Assembly: GCF_002914585.1 (NCBI RefSeq)
Contig: NZ_PDDM01000018.1
Coordinates: 1 to 64,000 of the forward strand
Length of the DNA stretch: 64,000 nt
Source of the DNA: Pseudanabaena sp. BC1403
Lineage (GTDB): Bacteria > Cyanobacteriota > Cyanobacteriia > Pseudanabaenales > Pseudanabaenaceae
Direction: 5' to 3'
Positions within the stretch are counted from its first letter, which is position 1. Each line of letters opens with the position of its first letter. The position numbers and the translations under genes were made by a program. The notes beneath the pieces were generated by a model that was not told where the DNA came from, did not search any database, and saw only the letters and a program-made list of their open reading frames with translations. Positions 7,135 through 15,613 of the stretch are shown one piece after another.

Positions 7135-8454
7135 TTACATGAAATCACGCGGATCGGTGATATGTCCTGTCAAAGCAGAAGCCGCTGCCGTATAGGGTGA
7201 AGCAAGATAAATTTGCGCTTGCTTATTACCCATCCGACCAGGGAAATTACGGTTTGTCGTCGAGACACAAACCTCTGCCTCATTGACACGTCCAAAAGTA
7301 TCTTGTGGCCCACCCAAGCAGCCAGCACAGGATGGTGAAGCTGGTTCAATGCAACCTGCTTGCAAGAAGATTTCTGAAAGTGTCAAGCCATCAATCTTCA
7401 AGCTGAATAGATCATTGTAAACCTTCTGTGTTGCTGGTACAAGGTAAGTAGGAACCTTGACCTGTTGACCTTTGATCAATTGAGCGGCGTGATAGAAGTC
7501 TTCAGTTTTACCACCAGTACAGGAGCCGATATAAACGCGATCGATCTTCACATCTTGTACTTCGCGAACAAGAGCGCGATTGTCAGGAGAGTGAGGCTTT
7601 GCCACTACGGGTTCTAATTTGGAGACATCGTAATGCTTGACGTAATAGTACTCAGCATCAGCATCGGCGTAGAGCGACTCAAAGGGCTTAGCGGTGCGCG
7701 ATCGCACATAGTCGAAAGTCGTCTGATCTGGTGCAATTACGGCATTTTTACCGCCAGCCTCGATCGCCATATTGCAGATCGTCATCCGCTCTTCCATCGT
7801 CATTTTGGCGATCGCTTCGCCTTCAATCTGCAAAGCGCGATAATTTGCGCCACTAACGCCGATATCGCCAATTACTTGCAAAATCAAATCCTTAGCCAAC
7901 AAATAAGGCGGCATTTCTCCATCAAATACAAACTTCATCGAGGCAGGAACCTTTAGCAATAATTTGCCCGTTCCCAAAACAAAGGCAGCATCGGTATTAC
8001 CGATGCCTGTGGCAAATTGTCCAAATGCTCCCGCATTACAAGTATGGGAATCAGTGCCAAATAGTACTTCACCTGGTCGCGTGTGACCTTCTTGCGCAAG
8101 GGCAATATGGCAAACACCTTTATAGTCAGGATTCGCTTTAAAGTCCGAAAGATCGGTAATGTCGTAGAAATACTTAATGTCTTGCTCTTTGGCAAATTCT
8201 CTCAAAATATCAATATTGCGGTTAGCTCTTGTATCTTTGGTAAAAATATAGTGATCGGGGATCAATACTAATTTTTCTTTGTCCCACACCTTGGCATCTT
8301 GACCAAATTCACGCTTAAATACGCCGATCGTGCCAGGGCCGCAGACATCATGGGTCATTAGCAGGTCAGCATTCACCCAAATATTTTCGCCTGGGCTAAC
8401 GTGATTTTTGCCCGACGCTTTTGCCAAAATCTTTTCGGTGAGTGTCATTCCCAT
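7135..8454 (-). CDS. leuC: 3-isopropylmalate dehydratase large subunit
   Basis: A 439-residue aconitase-superfamily protein for the isomerisation of 2- to 3-isopropylmalate in leucine synthesis. The [4Fe-4S] ligands are the Cys in YIGSCTGGK and the two in SPSCAGCLGG. VLFGTDSHTCNAGAFGQFATGIG and MTICNMAIEAGGKNA are family blocks. Its length matches the archaeal/cyanobacterial LeuC-type (homoaconitase-related) branch. An AAGGACA ribosome binding site precedes the ATG at 8454. The small subunit LeuD is not in this window. A homoaconitase-like role cannot be fully excluded but is unlikely in cyanobacteria. Confidence 0.93.
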   Translation of the reverse strand: MGMTLTEKILAKASGKNHVSPGENIWVNADLLMTHDVCGPGTIGVFKREFGQDAKVWDKEKLVLIPDHYIFTKDTRANRNIDILREFAKEQDIKYFYDITDLSDFKANPDYKGVCHIALAQEGHTRPGEVLFGTDSHTCNAGAFGQFATGIGNTDAAFVLGTGKLLLKVPASMKFVFDGEMPPYLLAKDLILQVIGDIGVSGANYRALQIEGEAIAKMTMEERMTICNMAIEAGGKNAVIAPDQTTFDYVRSRTAKPFESLYADADAEYYYVKHYDVSKLEPVVAKPHSPDNRALVREVQDVKIDRVYIGSCTGGKTEDFYHAAQLIKGQQVKVPTYLVPATQKVYNDLFSLKIDGLTLSEIFLQAGCIEPASPSCAGCLGGPQDTFGRVNEAEVCVSTTNRNFPGRMGNKQAQIYLASPYTAAASALTGHITDPRDFM

Positions 8455-8543
8455 AATTGTGATGTCCTTGCGTAGATGTTGATTCCTACTTGTTTTGTAA
8501 ATTAAATTATAGTCTGAAGATCGGAAGTTTTTAAGTTATCCCC

Positions 8544-8594
8544 ATCTGTCCGTAATAACAATTCTCATTTTGAGAATTGTTATTACGGACAGAT
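8544..8594. repeat. 24-base-arm palindrome upstream of leuC and the M48 gene
   Basis: Perfect arms (24 bases) around TTT in the 309-bp spacer between two divergently transcribed genes. It therefore cannot be a simple gene-end terminator. The rest of the spacer holds no gene I can support. Confidence 0.75.
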
Positions 8595-8763
8595 GAAATT
8601 TAATCTTTACGTAAAATCATGATTATGGCGATCTCTATATCATAATTTGTATTGAATTATGTCGATGTTGATTGGGGCGGCTTGCAACAAAAACATCATG
8701 ATACGGGACTAATACTCAAACTAAGGCTCAAACTAAGTCTCAATAAAATTGATAGAGGATTTT

Positions 8764-10497
8764 ATGTCCACACCAGAATCAGAACTTCCACAAAAAGCAG
8801 GACGGGCTGCTCAAGTTGGCGCAAGTCTTGCCACAGCTAAAATCGCAGGTAACCTTGCGCTAGCCTCTAGTGTTACAATCGCCTTACTTGTGGGGATCGT
8901 ATTTTCACTAGTTACCGCCACCATTTTTATCGTCAATAGTCCCAACCCTATTCTTGGATTTGGCGTTGCAGTCCTAGTCACGATTGTGGTGAATGCGATT
9001 ATTTTCTTTGTGTCGCCTTGGATCATGGACTTGACTCAAGGCTGGCTCTATCACACTCGCTGGGTAGAAATCGCAGAAATCGAGCGACTCAGTCCTGAAT
9101 CGGCTCGTGTGATTCAGCGCATCTGTAGTCTTAAGAAGCTGAAGCAGCCTCGCCTCGGCATTATTGATGATAATAATCCAACTGCTTTTACCTATGGTGC
9201 TTTGCCAGATAGCGCTCGTCTAGTAGTTAGTGCGGGTTTGTTTAAGTATCTTGACGATGATGAAGCTGCTACGGTTTATGCCCATGAACTGGGTCATATT
9301 GTCCATTGGGATTTTGCGGTGATGACTGTGGCTTCGACATTGGTGCAGATTACCTATTTGCTCTATGTCACTATCCGTGAACTCGGTAAAAGAATTAATG
9401 ATGAACGTGCTGAAAATGCAGCGATGGTTACTGCATTTATCGCCTATGCGTTTTACATCATTGGTACATATATGGTGCTTTACCTATCACGCACTAGAGA
9501 ATATTTCGCTGACCATTTTGCCGCAGAGCAGACTGGTAATCCTAATGCTCTATCTCGCGCTCTGGTTAAAATTGCCTATGGCATTGTCCAAGAAACCGAG
9601 AAGTCTAAAGAACCAAGCCGTTTGATGCAAGGTACTCGCGCTCTGGGTATTTACGATGCTAAAGCTGCTGCTTCTACTGGTACTGCCTATCAAATTTCTT
9701 CTTCTCCAGAAAAAGTTGGTCGCCTATTTCTCTGGGATTTATTTAATCCTTGGGCATGGTGGATGGAGTTAAATTCGACGCATCCGCTGACGGGTAAGCG
9801 AGTCCGTGCTCTCAGTAACTATGCTGAGCAACTGGGACTAGCGATGGAATTTGATATGGGTCATGTAGTTGCCGAAGGTAAACGCCTCGACAAAAAGCGT
9901 CTTTATGGCACGTTCTATCAAGATGTCTTGCTCTATGGAGCAGAGTTTATTGCGATCGCAGTTGGTTTAGCGATCGGTGCTGCTACATACACAAGTATTG
10001 GCGGGCTGAGAGCATTTGTGGCAATTCCTCTATTGTTACTTGGAGCGGTGATGATCTTTAAGCGATCGGTCATGTTTCCAAGTTCCAAGAATGCGCCTAC
10101 GAATGATGTGATTACCCTCATGTCTGATGCCTACGCTAGCCCTTTGCGCGGTCAACCTGTGCAATTGGAAGGAACTCTGATTGGTCGTGGTGATGCGGGT
10201 TATGTGTTTGGTTCTGATCTGAAGTTACAGGACAAAACTGGCATGATGTATCTGCTCTATGCTTCGCGTTGGGGCCCTTTGGGGAATTTCTTCTTTGGCA
10301 TGAAGCGTGTAGAAGGCTTGATCGGAACAGAAACCACAGCAAAAGGTTGGTTCCGTCGCGGTGTTGCGTCTTGGATGGATTTAGAACTTCTATCTACCAA
10401 AAATGGCAACAAAGTTTCCAGTCATCCTGCCTTTTGGGGTTTGGTTTTGTCAATCATCTTTTTAGCGATCGGTACGCTACTATTTTTTGTTAAATAG
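8764..10497 (+). CDS. M48 family (HtpX-like) membrane metalloprotease
   Basis: A 577-residue zinc protease. Two N-terminal membrane segments (VTIALLVGIVFSLVTATIFIV and AVLVTIVVNAIIFFVSP) precede the catalytic HELGH at about residue 174, and the third zinc ligand lies in the REYFADHFAAE block. More membrane segments follow, and a C-terminal soluble region (VQLEGTLIGRGDAGYVFGSD) extends well beyond HtpX length (about 290), as in other cyanobacterial M48 proteins. ATG 8764 is chosen because AGAGGAT precedes it; an upstream TTG at 8749 is less likely. Fragments of its 3' half recur at 11334-11371. Confidence 0.9.
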   Translation: MSTPESELPQKAGRAAQVGASLATAKIAGNLALASSVTIALLVGIVFSLVTATIFIVNSPNPILGFGVAVLVTIVVNAIIFFVSPWIMDLTQGWLYHTRWVEIAEIERLSPESARVIQRICSLKKLKQPRLGIIDDNNPTAFTYGALPDSARLVVSAGLFKYLDDDEAATVYAHELGHIVHWDFAVMTVASTLVQITYLLYVTIRELGKRINDERAENAAMVTAFIAYAFYIIGTYMVLYLSRTREYFADHFAAEQTGNPNALSRALVKIAYGIVQETEKSKEPSRLMQGTRALGIYDAKAAASTGTAYQISSSPEKVGRLFLWDLFNPWAWWMELNSTHPLTGKRVRALSNYAEQLGLAMEFDMGHVVAEGKRLDKKRLYGTFYQDVLLYGAEFIAIAVGLAIGAATYTSIGGLRAFVAIPLLLLGAVMIFKRSVMFPSSKNAPTNDVITLMSDAYASPLRGQPVQLEGTLIGRGDAGYVFGSDLKLQDKTGMMYLLYASRWGPLGNFFFGMKRVEGLIGTETTAKGWFRRGVASWMDLELLSTKNGNKVSSHPAFWGLVLSIIFLAIGTLLFFVK

Positions 10498-10517
10498 TTT
10501 CTAACCTACATACTAAG

Positions 10518-10551
10518 CAATAAAGAGAGGGCGATCGCTCTCTCTTTATTG
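10518..10551 (+). terminator. terminator palindrome with HIP1 centre
   Basis: A near-perfect inverted repeat CAATAAAGAGAG...CTCTCTTTATTG centred on GGCGATCGC, 20 bases after the M48 stop codon. The stem ends in a T-rich right arm. Confidence 0.65.
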
Positions 10552-10603
10552 TGAGATATAGACAAGTAATTTCATAGACGTTTAATTAAGCTTTCAATCA
10601 ACT

Positions 10604-11233
10604 ATGAATCGCAAAAAAGCAGATGAATTAAGTAAGGAATTTGGATTAAATGTTGTTCAATCTCGCTATAGTGATTGGGGGAATTTCTACGGTTTAGTTC
10701 AAAATTATCCTTGTGCTCTCTGGGATAAATCGGGTTATGTCATTTTTAATAACGAGGATGATCTGAATATCCCTGAAATCTCTGTTGCTAAAAGAATCAA
10801 CATACCAAAACGAATATCCTCTCTAAAAACTTATAAGCTAGTACTTCATGAAGCTCAATTACCAGAAGAGCTACCTAGCGGAGTTGTATATCAGGAAGGT
10901 ACTGCACAAAAAATTATAGTAAATAAATATGAAAGAGATAAAAACGCACGATACGCTTGCTTGTCACATTACGGTTATATCTGCCAAGTATGTCATGTGA
11001 AACTCAGTGATGTTTACGGAGCTATAGCTGAAAATCTTATTCATGTACATCACCTCAAGCCAATAAGTGAGATTGGTGAAAATTACACAGTAGATCCAAT
11101 CTCCGATTTGCTCCCTGTTTGCCCGAATTGTCATGCAGTCATTCACTTGAGAAATCCTCCATATTTACCTCAGGAAGTAAGCCATATGCTTCATAAAGCT
11201 TCTACATCTCAAACTGATAAAATTGCCATTTAA
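10604..11233 (+). CDS. HNH endonuclease (McrA-like)
   Basis: A 209-residue protein with a C-terminal HNH nuclease domain. YERDKNARYACLSHYG leads into the zinc-binding CQVCHVKL, then IHVHHLKPISEIG with the catalytic His pair, then DLLPVCPNCHAVIH. The N-terminal 90 residues are unlike known recognition domains. EGTAQKIIVNKYERD is the usual lead-in to McrA-type HNH domains that cut modified DNA. It is the first gene of an accessory insert between the M48 protease and the alpha/beta hydrolase. A defence role is likely but not shown. Confidence 0.85.
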   Translation: MNRKKADELSKEFGLNVVQSRYSDWGNFYGLVQNYPCALWDKSGYVIFNNEDDLNIPEISVAKRINIPKRISSLKTYKLVLHEAQLPEELPSGVVYQEGTAQKIIVNKYERDKNARYACLSHYGYICQVCHVKLSDVYGAIAENLIHVHHLKPISEIGENYTVDPISDLLPVCPNCHAVIHLRNPPYLPQEVSHMLHKASTSQTDKIAI

Positions 11234-11262
11234 CTGCCCATTAGTCTACAGAAATATCTTTA

Positions 11263-11400
11263 ATCGCAATTCAAGTTATTCTGCTAATTTTTACGACAAT
11301 TTATCAAGCGATCGCTAGCTACTTAGAAGATAAGCGATCGCAGTTGGTTTAGAGATCGGTACGTTACTATTCACTTTGCCAGCTTTAATTTCTAAACCTA
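11263..11400 (+). pseudogene. mosaic scar: hydrolase 5' fragment joined to M48 gene fragments
   Basis: Bases 11263-11341 repeat the 5' end of the hydrolase gene (12294-12372) with about seven differences. Bases 11334-11360 repeat 9952-9978 inside the M48 gene with one difference, and 11348-11371 repeat the M48 3' end (10461-10484) with two differences. The hydrolase and M48 pieces share exactly the GCGATCGC octamer at 11334-11341 as junction. There is no usable open frame. The remaining bases to 11455 hold nothing I can identify. Confidence 0.7.
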
Positions 11401-11455
11401 GTTGTCACTTGACAACTACCTGCTTAGGGGGTAGCCTGTACAAATAAAAGTTTTT

Positions 11456-11728
11456 ATGACAAGACGATCTCACTCAAAGTCAGAAATTGAGGCAGCCTTG
11501 AGATATGCCGAACAAAATGGATGGCGCGTTGATGTTGGTGGCGCTCATGCTTGGGGCAAGATCTATTGTCCTTACAATGACAAAGAATGTAGGTGTGGAA
11601 TTTTTTGTATAACGAGTATTTGGAGCACTCCCAAAAATGCTAGTAATCATGCGAAGCAAATTCGTCGAGTTGTAGATAACTGTACAAAGCATAACAACGC
11701 AGATGATTTTTGCGTAGAAGAGGAATGA
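11456..11728 (+). CDS. HicA-like small protein, possible mRNA interferase
   Basis: A 90-residue protein. SEIEAALRYAEQNGWRVDVGGAHAWGKIYCP resembles the HicA double-stranded-RNA-binding fold, where a Gly-x-x-His strand carries the catalytic histidine (here GGAHAWG). CRCGIFCITSIWSTP adds three closely spaced cysteines not typical of canonical HicA. NHAKQIRRVVDNC is the last helix. It is followed after three bases by a gene with a helix-turn-helix, so the two look like a toxin-antitoxin operon. The toxin call is inference from fold pattern and pairing. Confidence 0.65.
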   Translation: MTRRSHSKSEIEAALRYAEQNGWRVDVGGAHAWGKIYCPYNDKECRCGIFCITSIWSTPKNASNHAKQIRRVVDNCTKHNNADDFCVEEE

Positions 11729-11731
11729 GTA

Positions 11732-12259
11732 ATGAGCGAGTATGAATTCACTTTAAAGTTTAATCTTCAAAATTCACATGTTGACCCTAACGAGTATGTT
11801 GAGCAACTATATGAAAATGGGTGTGATGATGCCTTAATTGGAATTGGAGCGAAAGGATACATAGCACTCGATTTCATTCGCGAAGCTTCGTCAGCTTATG
11901 CGGCTGTTTCTAGTGCTATTACTGATGTAAAAAATGTAATTCCCCAAGCGAATTTAATTGAAGCAACACCAGATTTTGTCGGTTTGACGGATGCAGCAAA
12001 AATCCTTGGATGTTCTCGTCAAAACATCAGAAACCTCCTTGTCAAAGATCAATCCAAATCTCCTTTGCCAGTTTATGAGGGAACACCTTCAATTTGGCAT
12101 TTGGCAGACATTCTCATTTGGTTGCGAGAGGAAAAGACTTATTCAATTGATGACTCATTACTAGAGATCGCTAAAATCAATATGAACTTTAATGTTGCCA
12201 GAAGTTGGCAAAAAATAGCGCCAGATCTTCAAGCAAATATTAAAGCTTTGGTTGTTTAG
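11732..12259 (+). CDS. helix-turn-helix protein, likely antitoxin partner of the HicA-like gene
   Basis: A 175-residue protein. The N-terminal half (YEFTLKFNLQNSHVDPNEYV) is an alpha/beta domain. Residues about 88-120 form a DNA-binding helix-turn-helix of the MerR/excisionase type, FVGLTDAAKILGCSRQNIRN, followed by a wing containing TPSIWHLADILIWL. It begins three bases after the HicA-like gene, so co-transcription is near certain. As a partner it may neutralise the toxin and repress the operon. The 5'-toxin, 3'-antitoxin order fits HicAB. The pairing function is inferred. Confidence 0.7.
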   Translation: MSEYEFTLKFNLQNSHVDPNEYVEQLYENGCDDALIGIGAKGYIALDFIREASSAYAAVSSAITDVKNVIPQANLIEATPDFVGLTDAAKILGCSRQNIRNLLVKDQSKSPLPVYEGTPSIWHLADILIWLREEKTYSIDDSLLEIAKINMNFNVARSWQKIAPDLQANIKALVV

Positions 12260-12287
12260 ATAATATTATTTCTTTTTAAAATGTGAA

Positions 12288-13262
12288 ATGCCGATCGCAA
12301 TTCAAGTTGTTCTGCTGATTTTTACGACACTTTATCAAGCGATCGCTAGCTACATAGAAAATAGGCGATCGCCTATTGGTCAGCTGATTGATGTCGGTGG
12401 ATATCGGCTGCATCTTTATACTCTAGGAGAAGCCAAACCAACAATCGTGCTAGACCATAGCTTAGGTGGCGTAGAAGGCTATCTGTTGATAGAGGAATTA
12501 GCCAAACTAGGACGAGTATGTATTTGCGATCGCGCAGGATATGGATGGAGCGACCATAGCCCACATCCTCGCACCAGCGGGCAAATTGTCAAGGAACTAG
12601 ACCTATTGCTAACTCAAGCCAAAATTGAGCCACCTTACATCTTGGTAGGCGATTCCTTTGGTAGTTACAATGTCCGACTATATGCACACTTGTTTCCTCA
12701 AAAAGTTTCGGGCTTAGTCCTCACCGATGGACTGCATGAGATCGGGATGCTAAATATGCCGCTCCAATTAAAGGCACTCAAGTTGTTTTTTCTGTCAGGC
12801 TTTGTGATGTCTATCTTTGGCTCAGCATTTGGGGTTATTCGATTATTGAGAACATGTAGAGTATTTGAATTAATCAAGCCAGAGTTACGGAATTTTTCTG
12901 AAGAATCTCGCGATCGCGTGAAGCATTCTTTTTGTCTTCCCAAACATTGGATAACGATGAGCCGAGAGATCATCAATCTAGACAAAAGTTCAGCGCAAGT
13001 GAGTGTCGCTAAACATTTTGGCTCATTACCTATAGTTAGCATTAAAGCCGCCTCCTTCTTTAAGCCTGCATTTTGGACTGCATTTATTCCTCTGCGAAGC
13101 ATTAATCAGTTACGAGATAAAATGCATCTAGAGCTAAGCCAATTATCCACAGATTGTCAGCAAGTTGAGGCAAGTCAAAGTGGTCATTTTGTATGGGTAG
13201 ACCAGCCAGAGCTACTGGTAAACGCGGTAAAAACTGCGATCGATAAAATTGCTGCGCATTAA
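12288..13262 (+). CDS. alpha/beta hydrolase
   Basis: A 324-residue alpha/beta-hydrolase. Features are the oxyanion block VLDHSLGGVEGY, the nucleophile elbow VGDSFGSYNVRLYAH with Ser near residue 125, and a C-terminal catalytic His in ASQSGHFVWVDQPE. The N-terminus (IAIQVVLLIFTTLYQAIASYI) is hydrophobic and could anchor the protein in a membrane. The substrate is unknown. The 5' end of this gene is partly duplicated at 11263-11341, so the accessory genes 10604-12259 appear to have been inserted in front of it. Confidence 0.88.
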   Translation: MPIAIQVVLLIFTTLYQAIASYIENRRSPIGQLIDVGGYRLHLYTLGEAKPTIVLDHSLGGVEGYLLIEELAKLGRVCICDRAGYGWSDHSPHPRTSGQIVKELDLLLTQAKIEPPYILVGDSFGSYNVRLYAHLFPQKVSGLVLTDGLHEIGMLNMPLQLKALKLFFLSGFVMSIFGSAFGVIRLLRTCRVFELIKPELRNFSEESRDRVKHSFCLPKHWITMSREIINLDKSSAQVSVAKHFGSLPIVSIKAASFFKPAFWTAFIPLRSINQLRDKMHLELSQLSTDCQQVEASQSGHFVWVDQPELLVNAVKTAIDKIAAH

Positions 13263-13267
13263 GCATT

Positions 13268-14065
13268 CTATGGTTTATCAAAGCGAATCATACTTACTGG
13301 CGAAGTAAAACTAATATTTTTAGTTTTAATCCATCCTTTCTTTCCATATGGAAACTCTACCCCAATCCAGCCACTATCTGTTTGCGCCTGAAAAACAGTA
13401 AGAACCTCATGCTTTGAAATCATACTGACAATATTTGATCGCGCATCTGGACGTTCCCGAATTTCGACACAATCGCCTAACGTCCATACGTACCGTTTAT
13501 TTTGACTCTTCCATAACTGTTCTACTCGATTCCATTGTGCAACTACTTCTCCTCTGAAAAACTGCAAATCAAAATTTTCGTTGAGACTTGCTCCAGGTAA
13601 ATCCGTAACTCCGAGATAAACTGTCTTTACTCCATCTGGCTTGACAAAGAGATACATACTCTCTTGACTGGTGTCATCACCCATGTAAAACAATAGTTCT
13701 TTTCGCCCATCGCCATCTAGATCTTTATCCAAAGTTAATTTATGAATCCAGTAACTAGCCAGACTAGTTCCATAGGACTGTTCAAGAATGACCTTGCCTG
13801 TTTGCTGTCCATCAGCATACAAGGTATATCTCACAAACTTTCCTGATAATGTCTGACAAGCGTTTGAGTCATATTTGGGAACTAAAACTGGACGAATAAA
13901 ATAGCTAGCAACAATGCGATCGGGTTTTCCGTTGTTGTCAATATCTTCGTTAATAACAGTTTCAGATTTTGGCAATTCTAAATTAGTCTTTGTGCTTGCC
14001 AAAGCAGGAAGACAACTAATTGATGAAAATCCTATAATTAAAGCGATTCCAAGATTTTTTATCAT
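13268..14065 (-). CDS. secreted protein with C-terminal SH3 domain
   Basis: A 265-residue protein with an N-terminal signal peptide (LGIALIIGFSSISCLPALAS). The middle has acidic loops, DIDNNGKPD and DKDLDGDGRKELLFYMGDD, resembling FG-GAP or EF-hand-like calcium-binding repeats. The C-terminal 70 residues form a bacterial SH3 domain (CVEIRERPDARSNIVSMI, ending SGWIGVEFPYGKKGWIKTKNI), usually a cell-wall-binding module. It is probably periplasmic or outer-surface. It converges on the hydrolase gene with a five-base gap. Function unknown. Confidence 0.75.
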   Translation of the reverse strand: MIKNLGIALIIGFSSISCLPALASTKTNLELPKSETVINEDIDNNGKPDRIVASYFIRPVLVPKYDSNACQTLSGKFVRYTLYADGQQTGKVILEQSYGTSLASYWIHKLTLDKDLDGDGRKELLFYMGDDTSQESMYLFVKPDGVKTVYLGVTDLPGASLNENFDLQFFRGEVVAQWNRVEQLWKSQNKRYVWTLGDCVEIRERPDARSNIVSMISKHEVLTVFQAQTDSGWIGVEFPYGKKGWIKTKNISFTSPVSMIRFDKP

Positions 14066-14106
14066 TTATCCAATTCCAACTAACTTTCTGCAAAACTGGA
14101 AAACCA

Positions 14107-14586
14107 TTAGGGATTAACCCAATACCGAATAGTAAGTTGGGTTGTTTGGGAAGACGAACTCATGCTAACTGATGTTCCTGCCCAGCCCCGCAAGTCACTA
14201 AATGGAATATTCTCACCGAAGACATAACGCTTTTTCTGGATTGCTCTTTTTTCGAGAGCTTCAGGAAATTCACGAAAAGGATCTAATCCTGTCTGTGTCT
14301 CTTTCCTCCACTCTCGTACAAGACTTGCTGCTTTAGTGAGTGCTTCCGCATGTGTCAATAGAACACCTCGCTTAGTGGGGAACTCGAAAACAAAAACTTG
14401 GATGATACTGGTACAAGCATTCCATGTGAGCTTTCCACTCACATCTCCAGACAGCTTTGCCTGTTTAACGCCATTGGTTTCTTTCAATGTGCAATTATTC
14501 TTTAGCGGAGCACTCAATATTTCTTGTGTAAATAAGCCTGATAAAACCGCGATCGCAAAAAAATAAGGTAGAACTTTAGCTCTCAT
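14107..14586 (-). CDS. secreted hypothetical protein
   Basis: A 159-residue protein from ATG 14586, preceded by GGAGG six bases upstream, so the upstream ATG at 14604 is rejected. A signal peptide (VLPYFFAIAVLSGLFTQEILSA) leads to a domain with NNCTLKETNGVKQAKLSGDVSG and the two cysteines of CTL and NACTS that may form a disulphide. The C-terminus has RYVFGENIPFSDLRGWAG. No family recognised. It lies 41 bases upstream of the SH3-domain gene on the same strand, so the two may be co-expressed. Confidence 0.65.
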   Translation of the reverse strand: MRAKVLPYFFAIAVLSGLFTQEILSAPLKNNCTLKETNGVKQAKLSGDVSGKLTWNACTSIIQVFVFEFPTKRGVLLTHAEALTKAASLVREWRKETQTGLDPFREFPEALEKRAIQKKRYVFGENIPFSDLRGWAGTSVSMSSSSQTTQLTIRYWVNP

Positions 14587-14673
14587 TCCGATCCTCCAAA
14601 GCATTATGTGTATATGCGATCGCTAAAATAGTTTTAGAAATAGGAAGGGTGACAGCCATAAGAGTATTTTCAG

Positions 14674-15033
14674 CTAAATAGATTTTTCTAGGTTTAAGCT
14701 TGGTAGTTCTTCCAAAATTTCTTCGGGACTGTAGCCGTTTAATAGTTTCTCAATGTACGACTCTAAATGAACTAGTTTTACTACGCTCAATCGATGCAGT
14801 TTTTCTAGTATTTCCATCTCTTTTTGCCATTGTTCGACAGAGATAATTTGTGATTCGGCAACTTCGACTGTCACATTTGGAATATTAAACCCTTCAAGAC
14901 TATAACCATCTTGCGCCAATTCAGTCATGGGATAATGTTCTACAACCGTAGCAACTGAACCACGTTTGAGGTTATACGTGGGTATATCTTGCAGCAAGAC
15001 AACTTCAGAGAATAAAGGAAATTTAGGTTTCAT
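14674..15033 (-). CDS. DUF4926 domain protein, possible antitoxin
   Basis: A 119-residue protein. Residues 7-65 match DUF4926: SEVVLLQDIPTYNLKRGSVATVVEHY, then YSLEGFN and VTVEVAESQIISV. A C-terminal helical extension (QKEMEILEKLHRLSVVKLVH) follows. DUF4926 genes commonly sit next to DUF6883 genes in cyanobacteria, as here (19 bases apart), an arrangement suggesting a toxin-antitoxin pair. The assignment of partner roles is inference. Confidence 0.75.
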   Translation of the reverse strand: MKPKFPLFSEVVLLQDIPTYNLKRGSVATVVEHYPMTELAQDGYSLEGFNIPNVTVEVAESQIISVEQWQKEMEILEKLHRLSVVKLVHLESYIEKLLNGYSPEEILEELPSLNLEKSI

Positions 15034-15052
15034 GTATTTACTCGCGATCGCT

Positions 15053-15370
15053 TTAACGTTTAGGAACTAAGGTAACAAACTTTGCCTGTTGATTTGCTAA
15101 CATCCAGATAGTAGTAACTTCAATTTCTACTCCGTTAACTCCTTTTAGGGTTGCATCAATTCTATACTTAGTCCCGTAGATCGTTGTTTCTACAAACTTG
15201 GCAGGCTGGGTCAAAATTTGCGCTCTCAGGTCAATTTCTAACTGCTGCCAATTTTCTAATGTGTAACCAGCTTTCTGAAGAAATTGTGATTTGTCATCTT
15301 TGGGCAAAAGCACCAAGAGATATTTTGTCAATTTTTCTTCGGCGATCGCTGTATTTGTGGGCAGAAGCAT
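15053..15370 (-). CDS. DUF6883 domain protein, possible toxin
   Basis: A 105-residue protein matching DUF6883: an N-terminal AIAEEKLTKYLLVLLPKDDKSQFLQKAGYTLENW helical pair (given here as a pattern of short blocks: EEKLTKYLL, DDKSQFL, AGY), then TIYGTKYRIDATLKG and EIEVTTIWML, ending FVTLVPKR. The fold is related to small nuclease-like toxins as I recall. It is directly upstream of the DUF4926 gene on the same strand. The function is not proven. Confidence 0.72.
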   Translation of the reverse strand: MLLPTNTAIAEEKLTKYLLVLLPKDDKSQFLQKAGYTLENWQQLEIDLRAQILTQPAKFVETTIYGTKYRIDATLKGVNGVEIEVTTIWMLANQQAKFVTLVPKR

Positions 15371-15486
15371 AATCTGTTTCGTAAGTCACTACTGATTATA
15401 GCTTTTGGTAAATCAACTATGATTTTTATCTAATTCGATCGCTAAGTAAAAAGTATATTTTCATGAAGTAAGTAAAAGTTCTTTTT

Positions 15487-15603
15487 TTACCTGTTCTCTA
15501 TGTGATCGCACCCTAATGATCGCTTCTGACTGTTCTTTTTTAACCATTCTTGATACTGCTGTTCTTGTGACTTCTCTAGAATAAAATCAGGTAATCTGGA
15601 CAT
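15487..15603 (-). CDS. short hypothetical protein (38 residues)
   Basis: ATG 15603 to TAA 15487-15489 encodes a charged peptide starting MSRLPDFILEKSQEQQYQEW. It lies ten bases downstream of the DUF4304 gene on the same strand, without a clear ribosome binding site. It may be a real small gene or the surviving start of a longer accessory gene. No homology recognised. The rest of the 15371-15613 spacer shows nothing else. Confidence 0.3.
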   Translation of the reverse strand: MSRLPDFILEKSQEQQYQEWLKKNSQKRSLGCDHIENR

Positions 15604-15613
15604 AATAAGCATT

